A stretch of DNA of 64,000 bases from an uncultured Tateyamaria sp. Its GTDB lineage: Bacteria > Pseudomonadota > Alphaproteobacteria > Rhodobacterales > Rhodobacteraceae. The notes under the pieces were generated by a model. The model ran no database searches. It was not told where the DNA came from and saw only the letters and a program-made list of their open reading frames with translations. Positions within the stretch are counted from its first letter, which is position 1; every line of letters starts with the position of its first letter. The stretch spans positions 58,371-122,370 of the forward strand of contig NZ_CANNES010000011.1 of the NCBI RefSeq assembly GCF_947503705.1. The letters run 5' to 3'. Of the stretch, positions 38,000-47,697 are shown in pieces. Both the position numbers and the translations under genes were made by a program.

Positions 38000-38708
38000 G
38001 GTCGTGATCGTGGTCATGTTGGTGTCGGTAAAGCGCGAATGCTCCCTGCGTTCCTGTGCCGAAGAGTGCGCGGTATTCAGGCGCGTCCTGCACGACATCG
38101 GGCGTGCCTTCACAGCACACATGACCATTAAGGCACATCACCCGATCAGATGCGGCCATCACAACGTGTAAATCATGGCTGACCATCAAAACAGCGCAGT
38201 TCAGCCGTTCGCGAACATCCGCAATCTGGCGGTAAAAGGCGGCTGCACCCGGTTGGTCCAGGCCCTGTGTGGCCTCATCAAGGATCAGGATGTCGGGCTT
38301 CAGCAGGAGTGCTCGCGCCAGAAGAACCCGTTGAAATTGCCCTCCAGAGAGTGCGCGCAGCTGCGAACGGGCGAGGCCTGGCACGCCAGCCTCGCTCAGA
38401 GCGGCCTCGATATCGGCGCTGTTTTGGCGTTGAGGCAGGCTGAGGAACCGTGCCGCCGTCAGGGGCAAAAACCCATCCAACTGAAGGGTTTGTGGAACGT
38501 AACCGATGCTGATTCCGCGGGCGCGGATGACAGACCCGCTGGTGGGTGTCAGCGCGCCGATGAGCCCCTTTACCAGTGTCGATTTTCCTGAGCCGTTGGG
38601 GCCAACCAGCGTGACAATCTCACCACGGTCGATACAGAAATCCACGTTGCGCAGCACGGTCTTGCCACCCTGTGACAAGGTCAGCTTCTCGGCGGTGATC
38701 AAGCTCAT
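37992..38708 (-). CDS. znuC: Zinc ABC transporter ATPase
   Basis: 238 residues: Walker A GPNGSGKS, signature LSGGQFQ, Walker B ILILDEATQGLD and H-loop MVSHDLHVV. The C-terminal tail ends HQHDHDHDH, a small histidine patch likely to bind zinc. The start MSLITAEKL overlaps the zur stop by 4 nt. Confidence 0.92.
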   Translation of the reverse strand: MSLITAEKLTLSQGGKTVLRNVDFCIDRGEIVTLVGPNGSGKSTLVKGLIGALTPTSGSVIRARGISIGYVPQTLQLDGFLPLTAARFLSLPQRQNSADIEAALSEAGVPGLARSQLRALSGGQFQRVLLARALLLKPDILILDEATQGLDQPGAAAFYRQIADVRERLNCAVLMVSHDLHVVMAASDRVMCLNGHVCCEGTPDVVQDAPEYRALFGTGTQGAFALYRHQHDHDHDHA

Positions 38709-39181
38709 GCAGCGTCCTGACAGGTGGGGCACAGGCCCAGGGCCTCGACGACAATCCGGTCGATTTGAAACCCTGCCGCGCGTGCGGCAGCGCCTAGTCG
38801 ACCATCTGATGCTTCGGTCTCGGCCTCGGCCACGGATTTACATGCGGTGCAAATCAGGAAAGCTGGGGCATGATCTGATCCCAGATGGGCGCAAGCAATA
38901 TAGGCGTTCAACCCTTCGATCTTATGGGCAAAGCCTGCTGAGGTCAGGAAATCCAATGCTCGGTAGGCCACTGGTGGGGCGGAGCCTAGGCCCTCGGCGG
39001 CAAAGTGGCTCAGCAGATCATAAGCACCCAAGGCGCGATGCTCGGCCAGCAGGATTTCAAGCGCGCGGCGTCGGATCGGCGTCAGCTTCAACTTGTGTTC
39101 GGCGCAATAGGTTTCTGCCTGCCTCAGCGTGCTGCTGATGCAAGCGGAATGGTCATGTGGATCAAAGCCGATGGCGGCCAT
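38705..39181 (-). CDS. zur: Zinc uptake regulator (Fur family)
   Basis: 158 residues: winged helix (TPIRRRALEILLAEHRALGAYDLL), then the metal-binding dimerisation domain with CTACKS and CPTC zinc-ligand pairs. It is predicted to repress zinc uptake under zinc-replete conditions through the two 13-bp palindromes just upstream of its own ATG, which also cover znuA. It is coupled to znuC by the overlap. Confidence 0.92.
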   Translation of the reverse strand: MAAIGFDPHDHSACISSTLRQAETYCAEHKLKLTPIRRRALEILLAEHRALGAYDLLSHFAAEGLGSAPPVAYRALDFLTSAGFAHKIEGLNAYIACAHLGSDHAPAFLICTACKSVAEAETEASDGRLGAAARAAGFQIDRIVVEALGLCPTCQDAA

Positions 39182-39222
39182 GGGATGCTCCGTATACTCT
39201 CGGCTATTTTGTCGCTTGATAT

Positions 39223-39235
39223 GTTATAGTATAAC
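39223..39235. promoter_or_regulatory. Zur box 1
   Basis: GTTATAGTATAAC, a perfect 13-bp palindrome around a central G in the zur/znuA divergent promoter. It resembles the GTTATAnTATAAC-type Zur sites of alphaproteobacteria. It is nearer to zur (42 bp from its ATG). Confidence 0.8.
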
Positions 39236-39256
39236 CGATAGCAAGGTGTCGTTGAT

Positions 39257-39269
39257 GTTATGATATAAC
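39257..39269. promoter_or_regulatory. Zur box 2
   Basis: GTTATGATATAAC, a near-palindrome matching box 1 in 11 of 13 positions, ending 13 bp before the znuA start. The centres of the two boxes are 34 bp apart, roughly three helical turns. Confidence 0.75.
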
Positions 39270-39282
39270 AATGGAGTTCAAG

Positions 39283-40428
39283 ATGCGTTATGCTATGGCT
39301 GCGATGATTGTGGGTATTGGTGCGGGTGCCGCGCAAGCCGAGGTGCCACGCGTTGCTGCGGATATTGCCCCTATCCATTCAATCGTTGCCGCGATCATGG
39401 GTGATGTGGGTTCGCCTGACCTGATCACCCCCCCGACGGCCTCGCCGCACAGTCATCAGATGCGCCCCTCCGAGGCGCGCGCGCTGGATCAGGCGGACAT
39501 CGTGGTATGGGTAGGTCACGCATTGACACCGTGGTTGGAAGGTCCGGTCGGGACCCTCGCCGAAGGAGCTCATGTTATCGAGTTGATAGACCTGGACGGC
39601 ACGGAACTGTTGGATGTGCGTGAGGGCGCGGCCTTTGGTGCGCACAATCACGATCATGGTCATGAGGAGCCGAAAGAGGCAGGACATGGTGATCACCAAG
39701 AGCATGCCCACGACAAAAAAGATGCGCATGAAGAAGATGGTCACGACGGGCATGCTGACGAAGAACATGCCCACGCTGACAACGGTCATGAAGAGCACGC
39801 GCAAGAAGATGAGCATGAACATGAGGAGCATGGACATGAAGTCGAACATGCGCATGGGCAGCACGCAGAGGCCCATGACGAACATGCAGGTCACGATGAT
39901 CATGCTGGTCACGCGGCACATGGTTCAACAGACCCACATGTCTGGCTCGCCCCTGCAAACGCAGCTTTCTGGGCCGGTGTGATTGCAGAAGAGCTGGCGG
40001 AACATGATCCCTCAAATGCAGCAATCTACAAAGCCAATGCCGCTGAATTTATCAATGATTTGAAAGCGCTGGAGGCCGAAATCGAAGCGATGGTCGATCC
40101 TTATCGCGGCCGTCCCTTTGTGGTCTTTCACGACGCCTATCACTATTTCGAACATCGCTTTGACATCGAAGCGCTCGGGTCTGTTTCGACCGGGGATGCC
40201 GCGGCTCCCAGCGCGGGTCGCATGTCCGAACTTCAAGAGGCTGTCATGGCCACCGGGGCCGTATGTGCCTTGACAGAGCCGCAGTTCAATCCGGGTCTTC
40301 TGACAGCCCTTGGTCCAGTAAAACTGGGCGAGATCGACCCGCTGGGCGCCAAGCTTGAGCCGGGTCCGACACTCTACCCTGATCTGCTGCGCAATATGGG
40401 CAGCGCCTTGGCTGAGTGCCTGAGCTAA
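39283..40428 (+). CDS. znuA: Zinc-binding periplasmic protein with long histidine-rich loop
   Basis: 381 residues: Sec signal (about 1-19, ending AAQAEV), the cluster A-I metal-binding fold, and a His/Asp/Glu-rich insertion of about 100 residues (roughly 120-220) with about 29 histidines, ending at DPHVWL. Such loops are known in ZnuA and are thought to gather zinc. Metal ligand regions PHSHQMRPSE, DPHVWL and VFHDAYHYFEH are visible. Start: ATG at 39283 has GGAG 6 nt upstream, whereas the ATG at 39271 abuts Zur box 2 with no ribosome site. Confidence 0.92.
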   Translation: MRYAMAAMIVGIGAGAAQAEVPRVAADIAPIHSIVAAIMGDVGSPDLITPPTASPHSHQMRPSEARALDQADIVVWVGHALTPWLEGPVGTLAEGAHVIELIDLDGTELLDVREGAAFGAHNHDHGHEEPKEAGHGDHQEHAHDKKDAHEEDGHDGHADEEHAHADNGHEEHAQEDEHEHEEHGHEVEHAHGQHAEAHDEHAGHDDHAGHAAHGSTDPHVWLAPANAAFWAGVIAEELAEHDPSNAAIYKANAAEFINDLKALEAEIEAMVDPYRGRPFVVFHDAYHYFEHRFDIEALGSVSTGDAAAPSAGRMSELQEAVMATGAVCALTEPQFNPGLLTALGPVKLGEIDPLGAKLEPGPTLYPDLLRNMGSALAECLS

Positions 40429-40431
40429 ACA

Positions 40432-41661
40432 CTAGGTTGCGGGGCTCAGGCCCCGCATCTGTCCAATCAGCGACGGGATTTTGTCCTTGAACCGGAAAAA
40501 CCCGTGCGTGGCATGTGGCCAGGCGGCACTATCATAGGCGCGCCTGACGGCTTTGACTGGCGGTGCACCCTCGGCCCTTCTCAAACGGGCGATGAGGTCG
40601 GCGTTAGGGCCGACCGGCGCATAAGGTGTCACAATTTGCTGCAGGTCATTTTGAGCCGCCCAATCGACAATGGCCGAAACGCTCGCCGTTAGATGTGACA
40701 TTTCCCCCAGTCTTTCGCCGTAGCGCCCCGCTGCATCGTCAGCGGCAGCCGTCGCGAAGGCGTCGACGTGCGGTGTGATGGCAAGCGGCGACAGGTTTTT
40801 GCGCGTGGTAACGATTGCACTGGCCCGCGGGGCAAGGCCCGTATCCAGAATGTAACCCGGGCTCAAGTCGTCGTCATGAAGCAACAGGCCGGTTCGTTTC
40901 GTGACCTCAAAGGTATCACTTTCTGGCAAGGCAGACCGCTCAGGCACAGGCGGCCCGGGAATGGCAGCGGCCTCGCCTGCTAACTGCCATTTCGGGGCAT
41001 AGCGCCCTTCGGTATATTTGGAGATATTGGACGTGCGTGCCAGATAGGTTTTCCCCGGGGTCTGAATACCGGCAACCCACCGCCAGCCCAAAGTGTTGGA
41101 CGCCGGATCGCCATCCAGCAAGTGACGCAGGAAAAAGTCCGCTCCCAATTCCCAGGGCAGGCGCAGTGTGAAAATCCAGATGGAGGCGAACCACATACGC
41201 GCGTGATTGTGCAAATACCCTGTTTCGACTAGTTCATTGGCCCAGGCATTGAAGCATTCGATTTCGGTCTGCCCTGTGCAGGCGGCTGTCCAACGGTCGC
41301 GCAGGCCGGATTGGGTTTGCACGGCATTCATCTGACCCTTGAGGGCCGATTTGTACTGGATCCAGACCGCAGGCCGCAATTCCAGCCAACCTTTCCAATA
41401 AGTGCGCCAAAACACTTCCTGAATGAACTTTTCGGCAGCTTGCGGGCTGTGGCGGCCCAATACGGCCTCCACGACCTCAGCTTCGGTCATGAGCCGTGCA
41501 CGCAAATAGGGCGATAGCGTCGAAACGCCCACATGCCCATCCCGGCCCAGGTCGTAATTGCGGCGCGCGGCGTAATCGCGCCCTGCATGCGGAACAAAGG
41601 CGCTCAGCCGTTCAAGGGCGGCGCGGCGGGTCGGGGGAAATCGGGTCAGGGCATCTTGCAT
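40432..41661 (-). CDS. Cryptochrome/photolyase-like FAD-binding protein with altered domain order
   Basis: 409 residues. The FAD-binding half of a photolyase begins almost at the N-terminus (LSPYLRARLMTEAEVV near 50, EVFWRTYWKGW near 85, then TGYLHNHARMWFASIW and GDPASNTLGWRWVAG). The usual N-terminal antenna/HUP domain is missing from the front. The C-terminal ~150 residues (from about 255) look like an alpha/beta segment, possibly a reduced HUP-like part placed last. Photolyase repair is uncertain; a light-sensing or redox role is possible. The stop is 3 nt from the convergent znuA stop. Confidence 0.75.
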   Translation of the reverse strand: MQDALTRFPPTRRAALERLSAFVPHAGRDYAARRNYDLGRDGHVGVSTLSPYLRARLMTEAEVVEAVLGRHSPQAAEKFIQEVFWRTYWKGWLELRPAVWIQYKSALKGQMNAVQTQSGLRDRWTAACTGQTEIECFNAWANELVETGYLHNHARMWFASIWIFTLRLPWELGADFFLRHLLDGDPASNTLGWRWVAGIQTPGKTYLARTSNISKYTEGRYAPKWQLAGEAAAIPGPPVPERSALPESDTFEVTKRTGLLLHDDDLSPGYILDTGLAPRASAIVTTRKNLSPLAITPHVDAFATAAADDAAGRYGERLGEMSHLTASVSAIVDWAAQNDLQQIVTPYAPVGPNADLIARLRRAEGAPPVKAVRRAYDSAAWPHATHGFFRFKDKIPSLIGQMRGLSPAT

Positions 41662-41792
41662 GAAAGCTGAGCTAGCGGGATGCGGTACCGGTTCAAGCGC
41701 CTTGCCGCCCCTTGCAGGTCCGAATGACCGATACTAAGACTCAAGTAACTTATTTGCGGGTATGGTCTCGCAAAGTGTGACGAGGCAGAAAT

Positions 41793-42431
41793 ATGCGCGA
41801 CCCCATCGAACAATATTCCCATTTCACCAACAATCTCGTGCCCATGGTTGTCGAACAGACCAGCCGGGGCGAACGGGCCTATGACATCTTTTCCCGCCTG
41901 CTCAAAGAACGGATCATTTTCATCAACGGTCCGATCCATTCAGGAATGAGCCATCTGGTCGTGGCCCAGCTGCTGCACCTTGAGGCGGAAAATCCCTCGA
42001 AGGAAATCAGCATGTATGTGAATTCGCCCGGTGGCGAGGTAACAGCCGGTTTCTCGATCTATGACACGATGCAATACATCAAACCGAAAGTGTCCACGCT
42101 CATTTGTGGCATGGCGGCATCCATGGGGTCGGCCATTGCCATCGGTGGTGAGCCGGGCATGCGCTTTGCCCTGCCAAACTCCGAAGTGATGGTGCACCAG
42201 CCCTCGGGTGGCTCGCAAGGCATGGCGGCTGACATCCTGATCTCCGCTCGCCACATCGAGCGGACCCGCGAACGCATGTATCAAATGTATGTCAAACACT
42301 CGGGCCAGGACTATGACACTGTTCAGAAAGCTCTGGACCGTGACACATGGATGACACCGGATGAAGCCAAGGCATGGGGCCATATCGACGAGATCGTCGA
42401 AAACCGCGCCAAAGGCGACGACGAAGCATAA
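41793..42431 (+). CDS. clpP: ATP-dependent Clp protease proteolytic subunit
   Basis: 212-residue serine protease. Catalytic residues are visible: Ser in GMAASMGS, His in VMVHQPSGG and Asp in LDRDTWM. It works as a barrel with ClpX (next gene) to degrade tagged and regulatory proteins; in alphaproteobacteria ClpXP is central to CtrA turnover. The 130-nt upstream region should hold the promoter. Confidence 0.96.
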   Translation: MRDPIEQYSHFTNNLVPMVVEQTSRGERAYDIFSRLLKERIIFINGPIHSGMSHLVVAQLLHLEAENPSKEISMYVNSPGGEVTAGFSIYDTMQYIKPKVSTLICGMAASMGSAIAIGGEPGMRFALPNSEVMVHQPSGGSQGMAADILISARHIERTRERMYQMYVKHSGQDYDTVQKALDRDTWMTPDEAKAWGHIDEIVENRAKGDDEA

Positions 42432-42610
42432 ATGCCGGTTGTGCCTCTGCCCGGAATGCATGCATTTTCGGTGCTGCACAAAGGGACGTGGCAAACTGGC
42501 AAAAAGACGATTGTGGACCCCGCGGGGCTGTCCTAAGCTGGCAGTCAACGCGGGGCGCGCCGGGTCAAACCGGCACCTGAAATGGCGGCGACTGCCGGGA
42601 AGGACGCGAC

Positions 42611-43876
42611 ATGGCCACGAATTCTGGCGGCGACAGCAAAAACACTCTCTATTGCAGCTTTTGCGGCAAGAGCCAGCACGAGGTCCGCAAGCTGATCGCA
42701 GGCCCGACGGTCTTTATCTGCGACGAATGCGTCGAGCTTTGCATGGACATCATCCGCGAGGAAACAAAAGCATCGGGCTTGAAATCCACCGACGGTGTGC
42801 CGACACCCAAGGACATCTGCGAGGTCCTTGACGATTATGTGATCGGTCAAGCGATGGCCAAGCGGGTCTTGTCGGTTGCCGTGCACAACCACTACAAACG
42901 CCTTAATCACGCCCAGAAGGGTGGGGATATCGAGTTGGCGAAATCGAATATCCTGCTGATCGGTCCGACGGGTTGCGGCAAGACACTTCTGGCCCAAACG
43001 CTGGCGCGCATTCTGGATGTACCCTTCACGATGGCTGATGCCACGACGCTGACCGAGGCGGGTTATGTGGGTGAGGACGTGGAAAACATCATCCTCAAAT
43101 TGCTCCAATCTTCGGAATACAATGTCGAACGTGCGCAGCGCGGCATCGTCTATATCGACGAGGTCGACAAGATCACGCGCAAGTCTGAAAACCCTTCGAT
43201 CACCCGAGATGTGTCGGGCGAGGGCGTGCAACAGGCGCTGCTCAAGTTGATGGAAGGCACGGTCGCCTCTGTCCCACCGCAAGGCGGGCGCAAGCACCCT
43301 CAGCAGGAATTCCTGCAAGTGGATACGACCAACATCCTGTTCATCTGCGGCGGTGCCTTTGCGGGCCTCGACAAGATCATCGCCGCGCGCGGCAAGGGTT
43401 CGGCCATGGGTTTTGGCGCGGATGTACGCGACAACGATGAACGCGGCGTCGGCGAAGTCTTTACCGATCTTGAGCCTGAGGATCTTCTGAAATTCGGTCT
43501 GATCCCCGAATTCGTCGGTCGTTTGCCAGTTCTTGCGACGCTTGAAGATCTGGATGAAGATGCGCTTGTTACCATCCTGACCCAGCCCAAGAACGCGCTC
43601 GTCAAACAGTATCAACGCCTGTTCGAACTTGAAGATACGGAATTGACCTTCACCGATGATGCGCTGAGCGCAATCGCCAAGCGTGCGATTGAGCGTAAGA
43701 CAGGGGCGCGGGGCCTTCGTTCGATCCTTGAAGACATTTTGTTGGATACGATGTTTGAACTGCCGGGTCTTGAATCAGTGACCGAAGTGGTTGTGAACGA
43801 AGAAGCGGTGAACTCCGATGCTGCACCGCTTATGATCCACGCTGAAGCGGAGAAAGAGCCGGCAAGCGCGGGTTGA
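42611..43876 (+). CDS. clpX: ATP-dependent Clp protease ATP-binding subunit ClpX
   Basis: 421-residue AAA+ unfoldase: N-terminal zinc-binding domain (CSFCGKS...CDECVELC), Walker A GPTGCGKT, Walker [10 protein letters not shown] and the ClpP-contacting IGF-type loop region. AAGGA precedes the ATG. It is separated from clpP by 179 nt in which I see no gene. Confidence 0.97.
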   Translation: MATNSGGDSKNTLYCSFCGKSQHEVRKLIAGPTVFICDECVELCMDIIREETKASGLKSTDGVPTPKDICEVLDDYVIGQAMAKRVLSVAVHNHYKRLNHAQKGGDIELAKSNILLIGPTGCGKTLLAQTLARILDVPFTMADATTLTEAGYVGEDVENIILKLLQSSEYNVERAQRGIVYIDEVDKITRKSENPSITRDVSGEGVQQALLKLMEGTVASVPPQGGRKHPQQEFLQVDTTNILFICGGAFAGLDKIIAARGKGSAMGFGADVRDNDERGVGEVFTDLEPEDLLKFGLIPEFVGRLPVLATLEDLDEDALVTILTQPKNALVKQYQRLFELEDTELTFTDDALSAIAKRAIERKTGARGLRSILEDILLDTMFELPGLESVTEVVVNEEAVNSDAAPLMIHAEAEKEPASAG

Positions 43877-44013
43877 CCTAATGGCGTACCAAAAACTGCG
43901 CCTTATGGAGAGCCGCAGTCCGTCGTGGAAAGCATCGTAACAAGTGCGCGCCGCATGACACGTGCCGGTAAGTCGTACCTGCGTTGGATCTGTATTCAAA
44001 GGATGCATGAACA

Positions 44014-44370
44014 GTGAAACGTATCTCAACCGGTGGCGAATTTGAGGGCAAAGTCGGCTACTGCCGCGCGGTTGTTGCGGGCGGTTGGGTGCATATTGCA
44101 GGAACAGTTGGGCAAGGCGATACTGTCGTCGAACAGTGCCGTGACGCATTGCGTATCATCCACGGGGCTCTGAGGCAGGCGGGTGCCGATTGGCAGGATG
44201 TGGTGCGCGTCACCTACATGTTGCCTGACCGGACCGAGTTCGAGCCCTGTTGGCCGATCCTTGCCGCGACCTTTGGTGATCATCCGCCCGCGGCGACCAT
44301 GATCGAATGTGGTTTGATTGACCCCAAATACCGGATCGAGATCGAAGTGACAGCGCTGTTGCCCGCCTGA
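44014..44370 (+). CDS. RidA/YjgF-family protein
   Basis: 118-residue trimeric RidA-fold protein (AGGWVHIAGTVGQGD, VTYMLPDRTEFEPCWPI, PAATMIECGLIDP). RidA proteins hydrolyse reactive enamine/imine intermediates; the usual RidA active-site Arg (near the C-terminus, in xxxRxxVE) is not obvious here, and the end reads YRIEIEVTALL, so this may be a non-RidA subfamily. A GTG start is used: no ATG fits upstream, and AAGGA lies about 10 nt before it. Confidence 0.8.
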   Translation: MKRISTGGEFEGKVGYCRAVVAGGWVHIAGTVGQGDTVVEQCRDALRIIHGALRQAGADWQDVVRVTYMLPDRTEFEPCWPILAATFGDHPPAATMIECGLIDPKYRIEIEVTALLPA

Positions 44371-44439
44371 GGCACCAAGTCCTCTGGACGCCGCACGACG
44401 CTTGCGGCATAGAAGAGGGGAAACCGTCGGAGGCAAGAG

Positions 44440-44823
44440 ATGGGCATTCTCAATACACTTTTGCGCAGTGTCACTTGGTGGAACGGCCAGACGCTGAACA
44501 CACAGTTGTTCACGTGGCGCAAAGGCACCAAAGTTGGCGAAGACAGCCAAGGCAACGTCTTTTACCGCGATGCCGACGACATCCGCCGCTGGGTTATCTA
44601 CAATGGCGAGGCCGAGGCGAGCCGCGTAGACCCTGAATGGCATGGTTGGTTGCATCATACTTGGAATGAACCTCCAACGGACAAGCCCTTGGTTCGCAAA
44701 ACTTGGGAAAAGCCGCATCAGCCCAACCTGACTGGTACGGCCATGGCCTATGCGCCTGCCGGTTCGATTCGTAGGGCCGACCCGGCCGACCGTGCAGATT
44801 ACGAAGCCTGGACACCGGAATAG
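44440..44823 (+). CDS. NADH:ubiquinone oxidoreductase subunit NDUFA12 (17.2 kDa homologue)
   Basis: 127-residue complex I accessory subunit conserved from alphaproteobacteria to mitochondria. Family blocks are [38 protein letters not shown] and [11 protein letters not shown]. It is located away from any nuo operon, as is usual in this order, and starts the conserved run NDUFA12-mlaD-DUF2155. GGAGG-like AGGCAAGAG lies before the ATG. Confidence 0.93.
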   Translation: MGILNTLLRSVTWWNGQTLNTQLFTWRKGTKVGEDSQGNVFYRDADDIRRWVIYNGEAEASRVDPEWHGWLHHTWNEPPTDKPLVRKTWEKPHQPNLTGTAMAYAPAGSIRRADPADRADYEAWTPE

Positions 44824-44832
44824 GCCGCCGCA

Positions 44833-45285
44833 ATGTCAGAGAACACCACCGAAGTTGTCGTGGGAGGCGCTGTGCTTGCCGCAGCGATCGCCATCGCAGT
44901 GTACGGCGCCCAAATTGGCGGGTTGAGCACCGGGGGCGGGGCGACTTACCCGCTAACAGCCAGCTTTCGCAGCCTTGAGGGGGTGAGCGTCGGCACTGAT
45001 GTCCGATTGGCGGGCGTGAAGATTGGCACCGTGACAGATGTGGAACTCAACAACACCACATTTCGTGCCGACACGACGGTTGCTTTGCGCAGCGACACCG
45101 CGATCCCGGACGACAGCGCCATCGTCATCAGTTCCGAAGGGCTGTTGGGCGGCAATTTTGTCGAAATCGTTCCGGGGGGATCGCCCTTCAATTTTGAACC
45201 TGGGGCAGAGATTACGGACACCCAAGGGGCAGTTAGCCTGATCTCGCTGCTTCTGAAATTCGTGTCTGGCGGCGAGGGCCAGTGA
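44833..45285 (+). CDS. MlaD-family lipid transport protein
   Basis: 150 residues: one N-terminal membrane anchor (about 8-28) and one MCE domain (TASFRSLEGVSVGTDVRLAGVKIGTV). In the Mla pathway MlaD carries phospholipids in the periplasm to keep the outer membrane asymmetric. The other mla genes are not in the window. It follows NDUFA12 by 9 nt, and its stop overlaps the next start (TGATG). Confidence 0.87.
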   Translation: MSENTTEVVVGGAVLAAAIAIAVYGAQIGGLSTGGGATYPLTASFRSLEGVSVGTDVRLAGVKIGTVTDVELNNTTFRADTTVALRSDTAIPDDSAIVISSEGLLGGNFVEIVPGGSPFNFEPGAEITDTQGAVSLISLLLKFVSGGEGQ

Positions 45286-45647
45286 TGCGCGCCGCCGCGC
45301 TCGTTCTTGGCTTGCTGCTGACCGGGACGGCCGCTTCAGCGCAGGAACAGACACAAACGGCGTCGGGCGCTGTGCTGCGCGGATTGGACAAATTCAGTGG
45401 CGCAGTTGTGGACATCGAATTGCCCGCCGGTCGCACCGTGCAATTCGAACGTTTGAACATTACCTTGACGGAATGTCGGTATCCCGTGGGAAACCCGTCG
45501 GGCAATGCCTATGCAGGGCTGCAAATCACTGAAGTTGGCCGCGAAGGCGCGGTCTTTTCTGGTTGGATGGTCGCCTCGTCCCCGGCACTTAATGCAATGG
45601 AACATGCACGCTATGATGTTTGGGTCATGCGTTGCGTGACCTCATAA
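45285..45647 (+). CDS. DUF2155 domain protein (exported)
   Basis: 120 residues: Sec signal (about 1-19, ending ASAQEQ) and the DUF2155 pattern (AVLRGLDKFSG, ITLTECRYPVGNP, YAGLQI, VWVMRC). It has two cysteines in positions that could form a disulfide. Function unknown; it sits beside MlaD and probably acts in the cell envelope. Its last 37 nt overlap the convergent aat gene. Confidence 0.85.
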   Translation: MRAAALVLGLLLTGTAASAQEQTQTASGAVLRGLDKFSGAVVDIELPAGRTVQFERLNITLTECRYPVGNPSGNAYAGLQITEVGREGAVFSGWMVASSPALNAMEHARYDVWVMRCVTS

Positions 45648-46252
45648 AGCGTGGTCGACGGAGCAGCCTCAAACTCTGCTGGTTGTTCCAGTGCTGAAAA
45701 AAGCAGCTGGCGATAGCGTCCGCGTGTAATTTCGACCGCGCCCAAAGAGGCGAGGTGATCTGTCAGAAATTGCGTGTCAAAGAGCTGAAAACCGCCTTGC
45801 CGCAAACGGTCTACACACACGGCCAACGCCATTTTGGATGCGTTTGTGCGCCGCGAAAACATACTCTCGCCAAAGAAAGCAGCCCCCAGCACAACGCCGT
45901 AGACCCCTCCGACCAGCTGCGAGCCTTCCCAGATTTCGACGGAATGCGCATGGCCGCTGCGAAACAATGCAGAGTAAAGACGTCTGATCTCGGGATTGAT
46001 CCACGTGTCTGAGCGGTCGGCGCAGCCGTCCACGACTTCCTCGAAATCGGCATTGATGCGGATGTCCCAGGTGCTTTTGCGCATTGCCCGGGCCAAACTG
46101 CGTGAGATGTGAAAACTGTCCAGCGGCAGGACGCCCCGCATGCGCGGATCAACCCAAAACACTTCTGGATCATCACGGCTTTCCGCCATCGGGAAAATGC
46201 CATTGGCATAGCCCTGAAGCAGAAGTTCCGGCGTGATTACAAAGTCTTTCAT
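45611..46252 (-). CDS. aat: Leucyl/phenylalanyl-tRNA-protein transferase
   Basis: 213-residue N-end rule enzyme adding Leu or Phe to N-terminal Arg or Lys: typical GYANGIFPMAES, WVDPRMRGVLPLD, GVYGVVLGAAFFGESMFS and FDTQFLTDHL. It marks proteins for ClpAPS degradation. Its 3' end overlaps the DUF2155 gene tail-to-tail by 37 nt. Confidence 0.95.
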   Translation of the reverse strand: MKDFVITPELLLQGYANGIFPMAESRDDPEVFWVDPRMRGVLPLDSFHISRSLARAMRKSTWDIRINADFEEVVDGCADRSDTWINPEIRRLYSALFRSGHAHSVEIWEGSQLVGGVYGVVLGAAFFGESMFSRRTNASKMALAVCVDRLRQGGFQLFDTQFLTDHLASLGAVEITRGRYRQLLFSALEQPAEFEAAPSTTLYEVTQRMTQTS

Positions 46253-46340
46253 CGGCGTTCCGCAAAATGCGCCCGCCCAAGGTTGCCGGACGGTGACGCC
46301 TTAGCCTATCGCCATCCGCGCCGTGACGGAACCGCCCGTT

Positions 46341-47687
46341 CTAGCCGTTGTACTGTTCAAGCCAGTGTTCGAGCCAATGAATGTTGTACTGGCCTGTGTG
46401 GATGTCCTGTTCCGCAAGCAATGCGTGAAACAAGGGCACTGTGGTGTCGATCCCGTCAATGATCAGTTCGCCAAGCGCCCGGTTCAGTCGCGCCAATGCT
46501 TCGGGCCGGTCACGCCCATGTACGATCAGTTTTCCGATCAGACTGTCGTAGTAGGGTGGAATGACATAGCCGTCATAAAGCGCCGAATCCATCCGGACGC
46601 CAAGCCCGCCGGGCGCATGGTATTGCGTGATCCGACCCGGAGAAGGTGAGAAATTCGGCAGCTTTTCTGCATTCAGACGGACCTCAATGGCGTGGCCGTT
46701 GATTGCCAGATCCTCTTGCTGGAACGACAGGTCCTTGCCTGCGGCCACAAGGATTTGCTCACGTACCAGATCGACGCCAAAGATGGCCTCGGTCACGGGA
46801 TGTTCGACCTGCAGGCGCGTGTTCATCTCGATGAAATAGAACTCGCCGTTCTCATAGAGAAACTCGATCGTGCCCGCACCGGTGTAATTGATATTGGCCA
46901 CCGCATCTGCGCAGACCTTTCCAATGGCAGCGCGTTCTTCGGCACTGATCGCGGGGCCGGGGGCTTCTTCAAACACCTTCTGGTGGCGACGTTGCAGCGA
47001 GCAATCCCGCTCGCCCAAGTGTACGGCGCGGCCCTTGCCGTCGCCAAAGACCTGGATTTCGATGTGGCGCGGTGTGGTCAGGTATTTCTCGATATAGACT
47101 TCGTCGTTGCCAAAGGCGGCTTTGCCCTCGGCCCGCGCAGTCATAAACGCGCTTTCCATGTCAGCAGCGGATTGCGCCACCTTCATGCCGCGCCCACCGC
47201 CACCGGCTGTCGCCTTGATGATGACGGGATATCCGAACTCCTCGCCAATTGCCTTGGCGTCTTCCAACGTCGCTACACCCCCGTCCGATCCAGGAACGCA
47301 GGGCACGCCAAGGGCCTTCATCGTGTCCTTGGCAGTGATCTTGTCGCCCATGACGCGGATATGTTCCGCCGTGGGGCCGATAAAGGTCAGGCCGTGATCT
47401 TCGACGATCTGCACGAATTGTGCGTTTTCAGACAGGAAACCATAACCGGGGTGGATCGCCTCGGCGCCGGTGATTTCGCAGGCCGAAATGATGGCTGGAA
47501 AGCTGAGATAGGATTGCGTGGACGAAGGCGGGCCGATGCAGACGCTTTCGTCGGCCATACGTACATGCATGGCGTCTGCATCTGCGGTGGAATGGACGGC
47601 CACGGTGGCAATGCCCATTTCGCGCGCGGCGCGAATGACCCGCAGCGCAATTTCGCCCCGGTTTGCAATCAGGATTTTCTTGAACAT
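46341..47687 (-). CDS. accC: Acetyl-CoA carboxylase biotin carboxylase subunit
   Basis: 448-residue ATP-grasp enzyme carboxylating biotin on AccB, the first step of fatty acid synthesis. It has [16 protein letters not shown], the glycine loop GGGGRGMK and the active-site [14 protein letters not shown]. It lies 10 nt after accB. The start MFKKILIAN matches the family; upstream in-frame sequence runs into accB and is rejected. Confidence 0.96.
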   Translation of the reverse strand: MFKKILIANRGEIALRVIRAAREMGIATVAVHSTADADAMHVRMADESVCIGPPSSTQSYLSFPAIISACEITGAEAIHPGYGFLSENAQFVQIVEDHGLTFIGPTAEHIRVMGDKITAKDTMKALGVPCVPGSDGGVATLEDAKAIGEEFGYPVIIKATAGGGGRGMKVAQSAADMESAFMTARAEGKAAFGNDEVYIEKYLTTPRHIEIQVFGDGKGRAVHLGERDCSLQRRHQKVFEEAPGPAISAEERAAIGKVCADAVANINYTGAGTIEFLYENGEFYFIEMNTRLQVEHPVTEAIFGVDLVREQILVAAGKDLSFQQEDLAINGHAIEVRLNAEKLPNFSPSPGRITQYHAPGGLGVRMDSALYDGYVIPPYYDSLIGKLIVHGRDRPEALARLNRALGELIIDGIDTTVPLFHALLAEQDIHTGQYNIHWLEHWLEQYNG

Positions 47688-47697
47688 GCTCCGCCCC

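Noticed and set aside
39379..39921. Met/Val/Phe-rich minus-strand frame opposite the znuA histidine loop
   Set aside because: Its composition is simply the complement of the CAT/CAC/GAA-rich loop codons.
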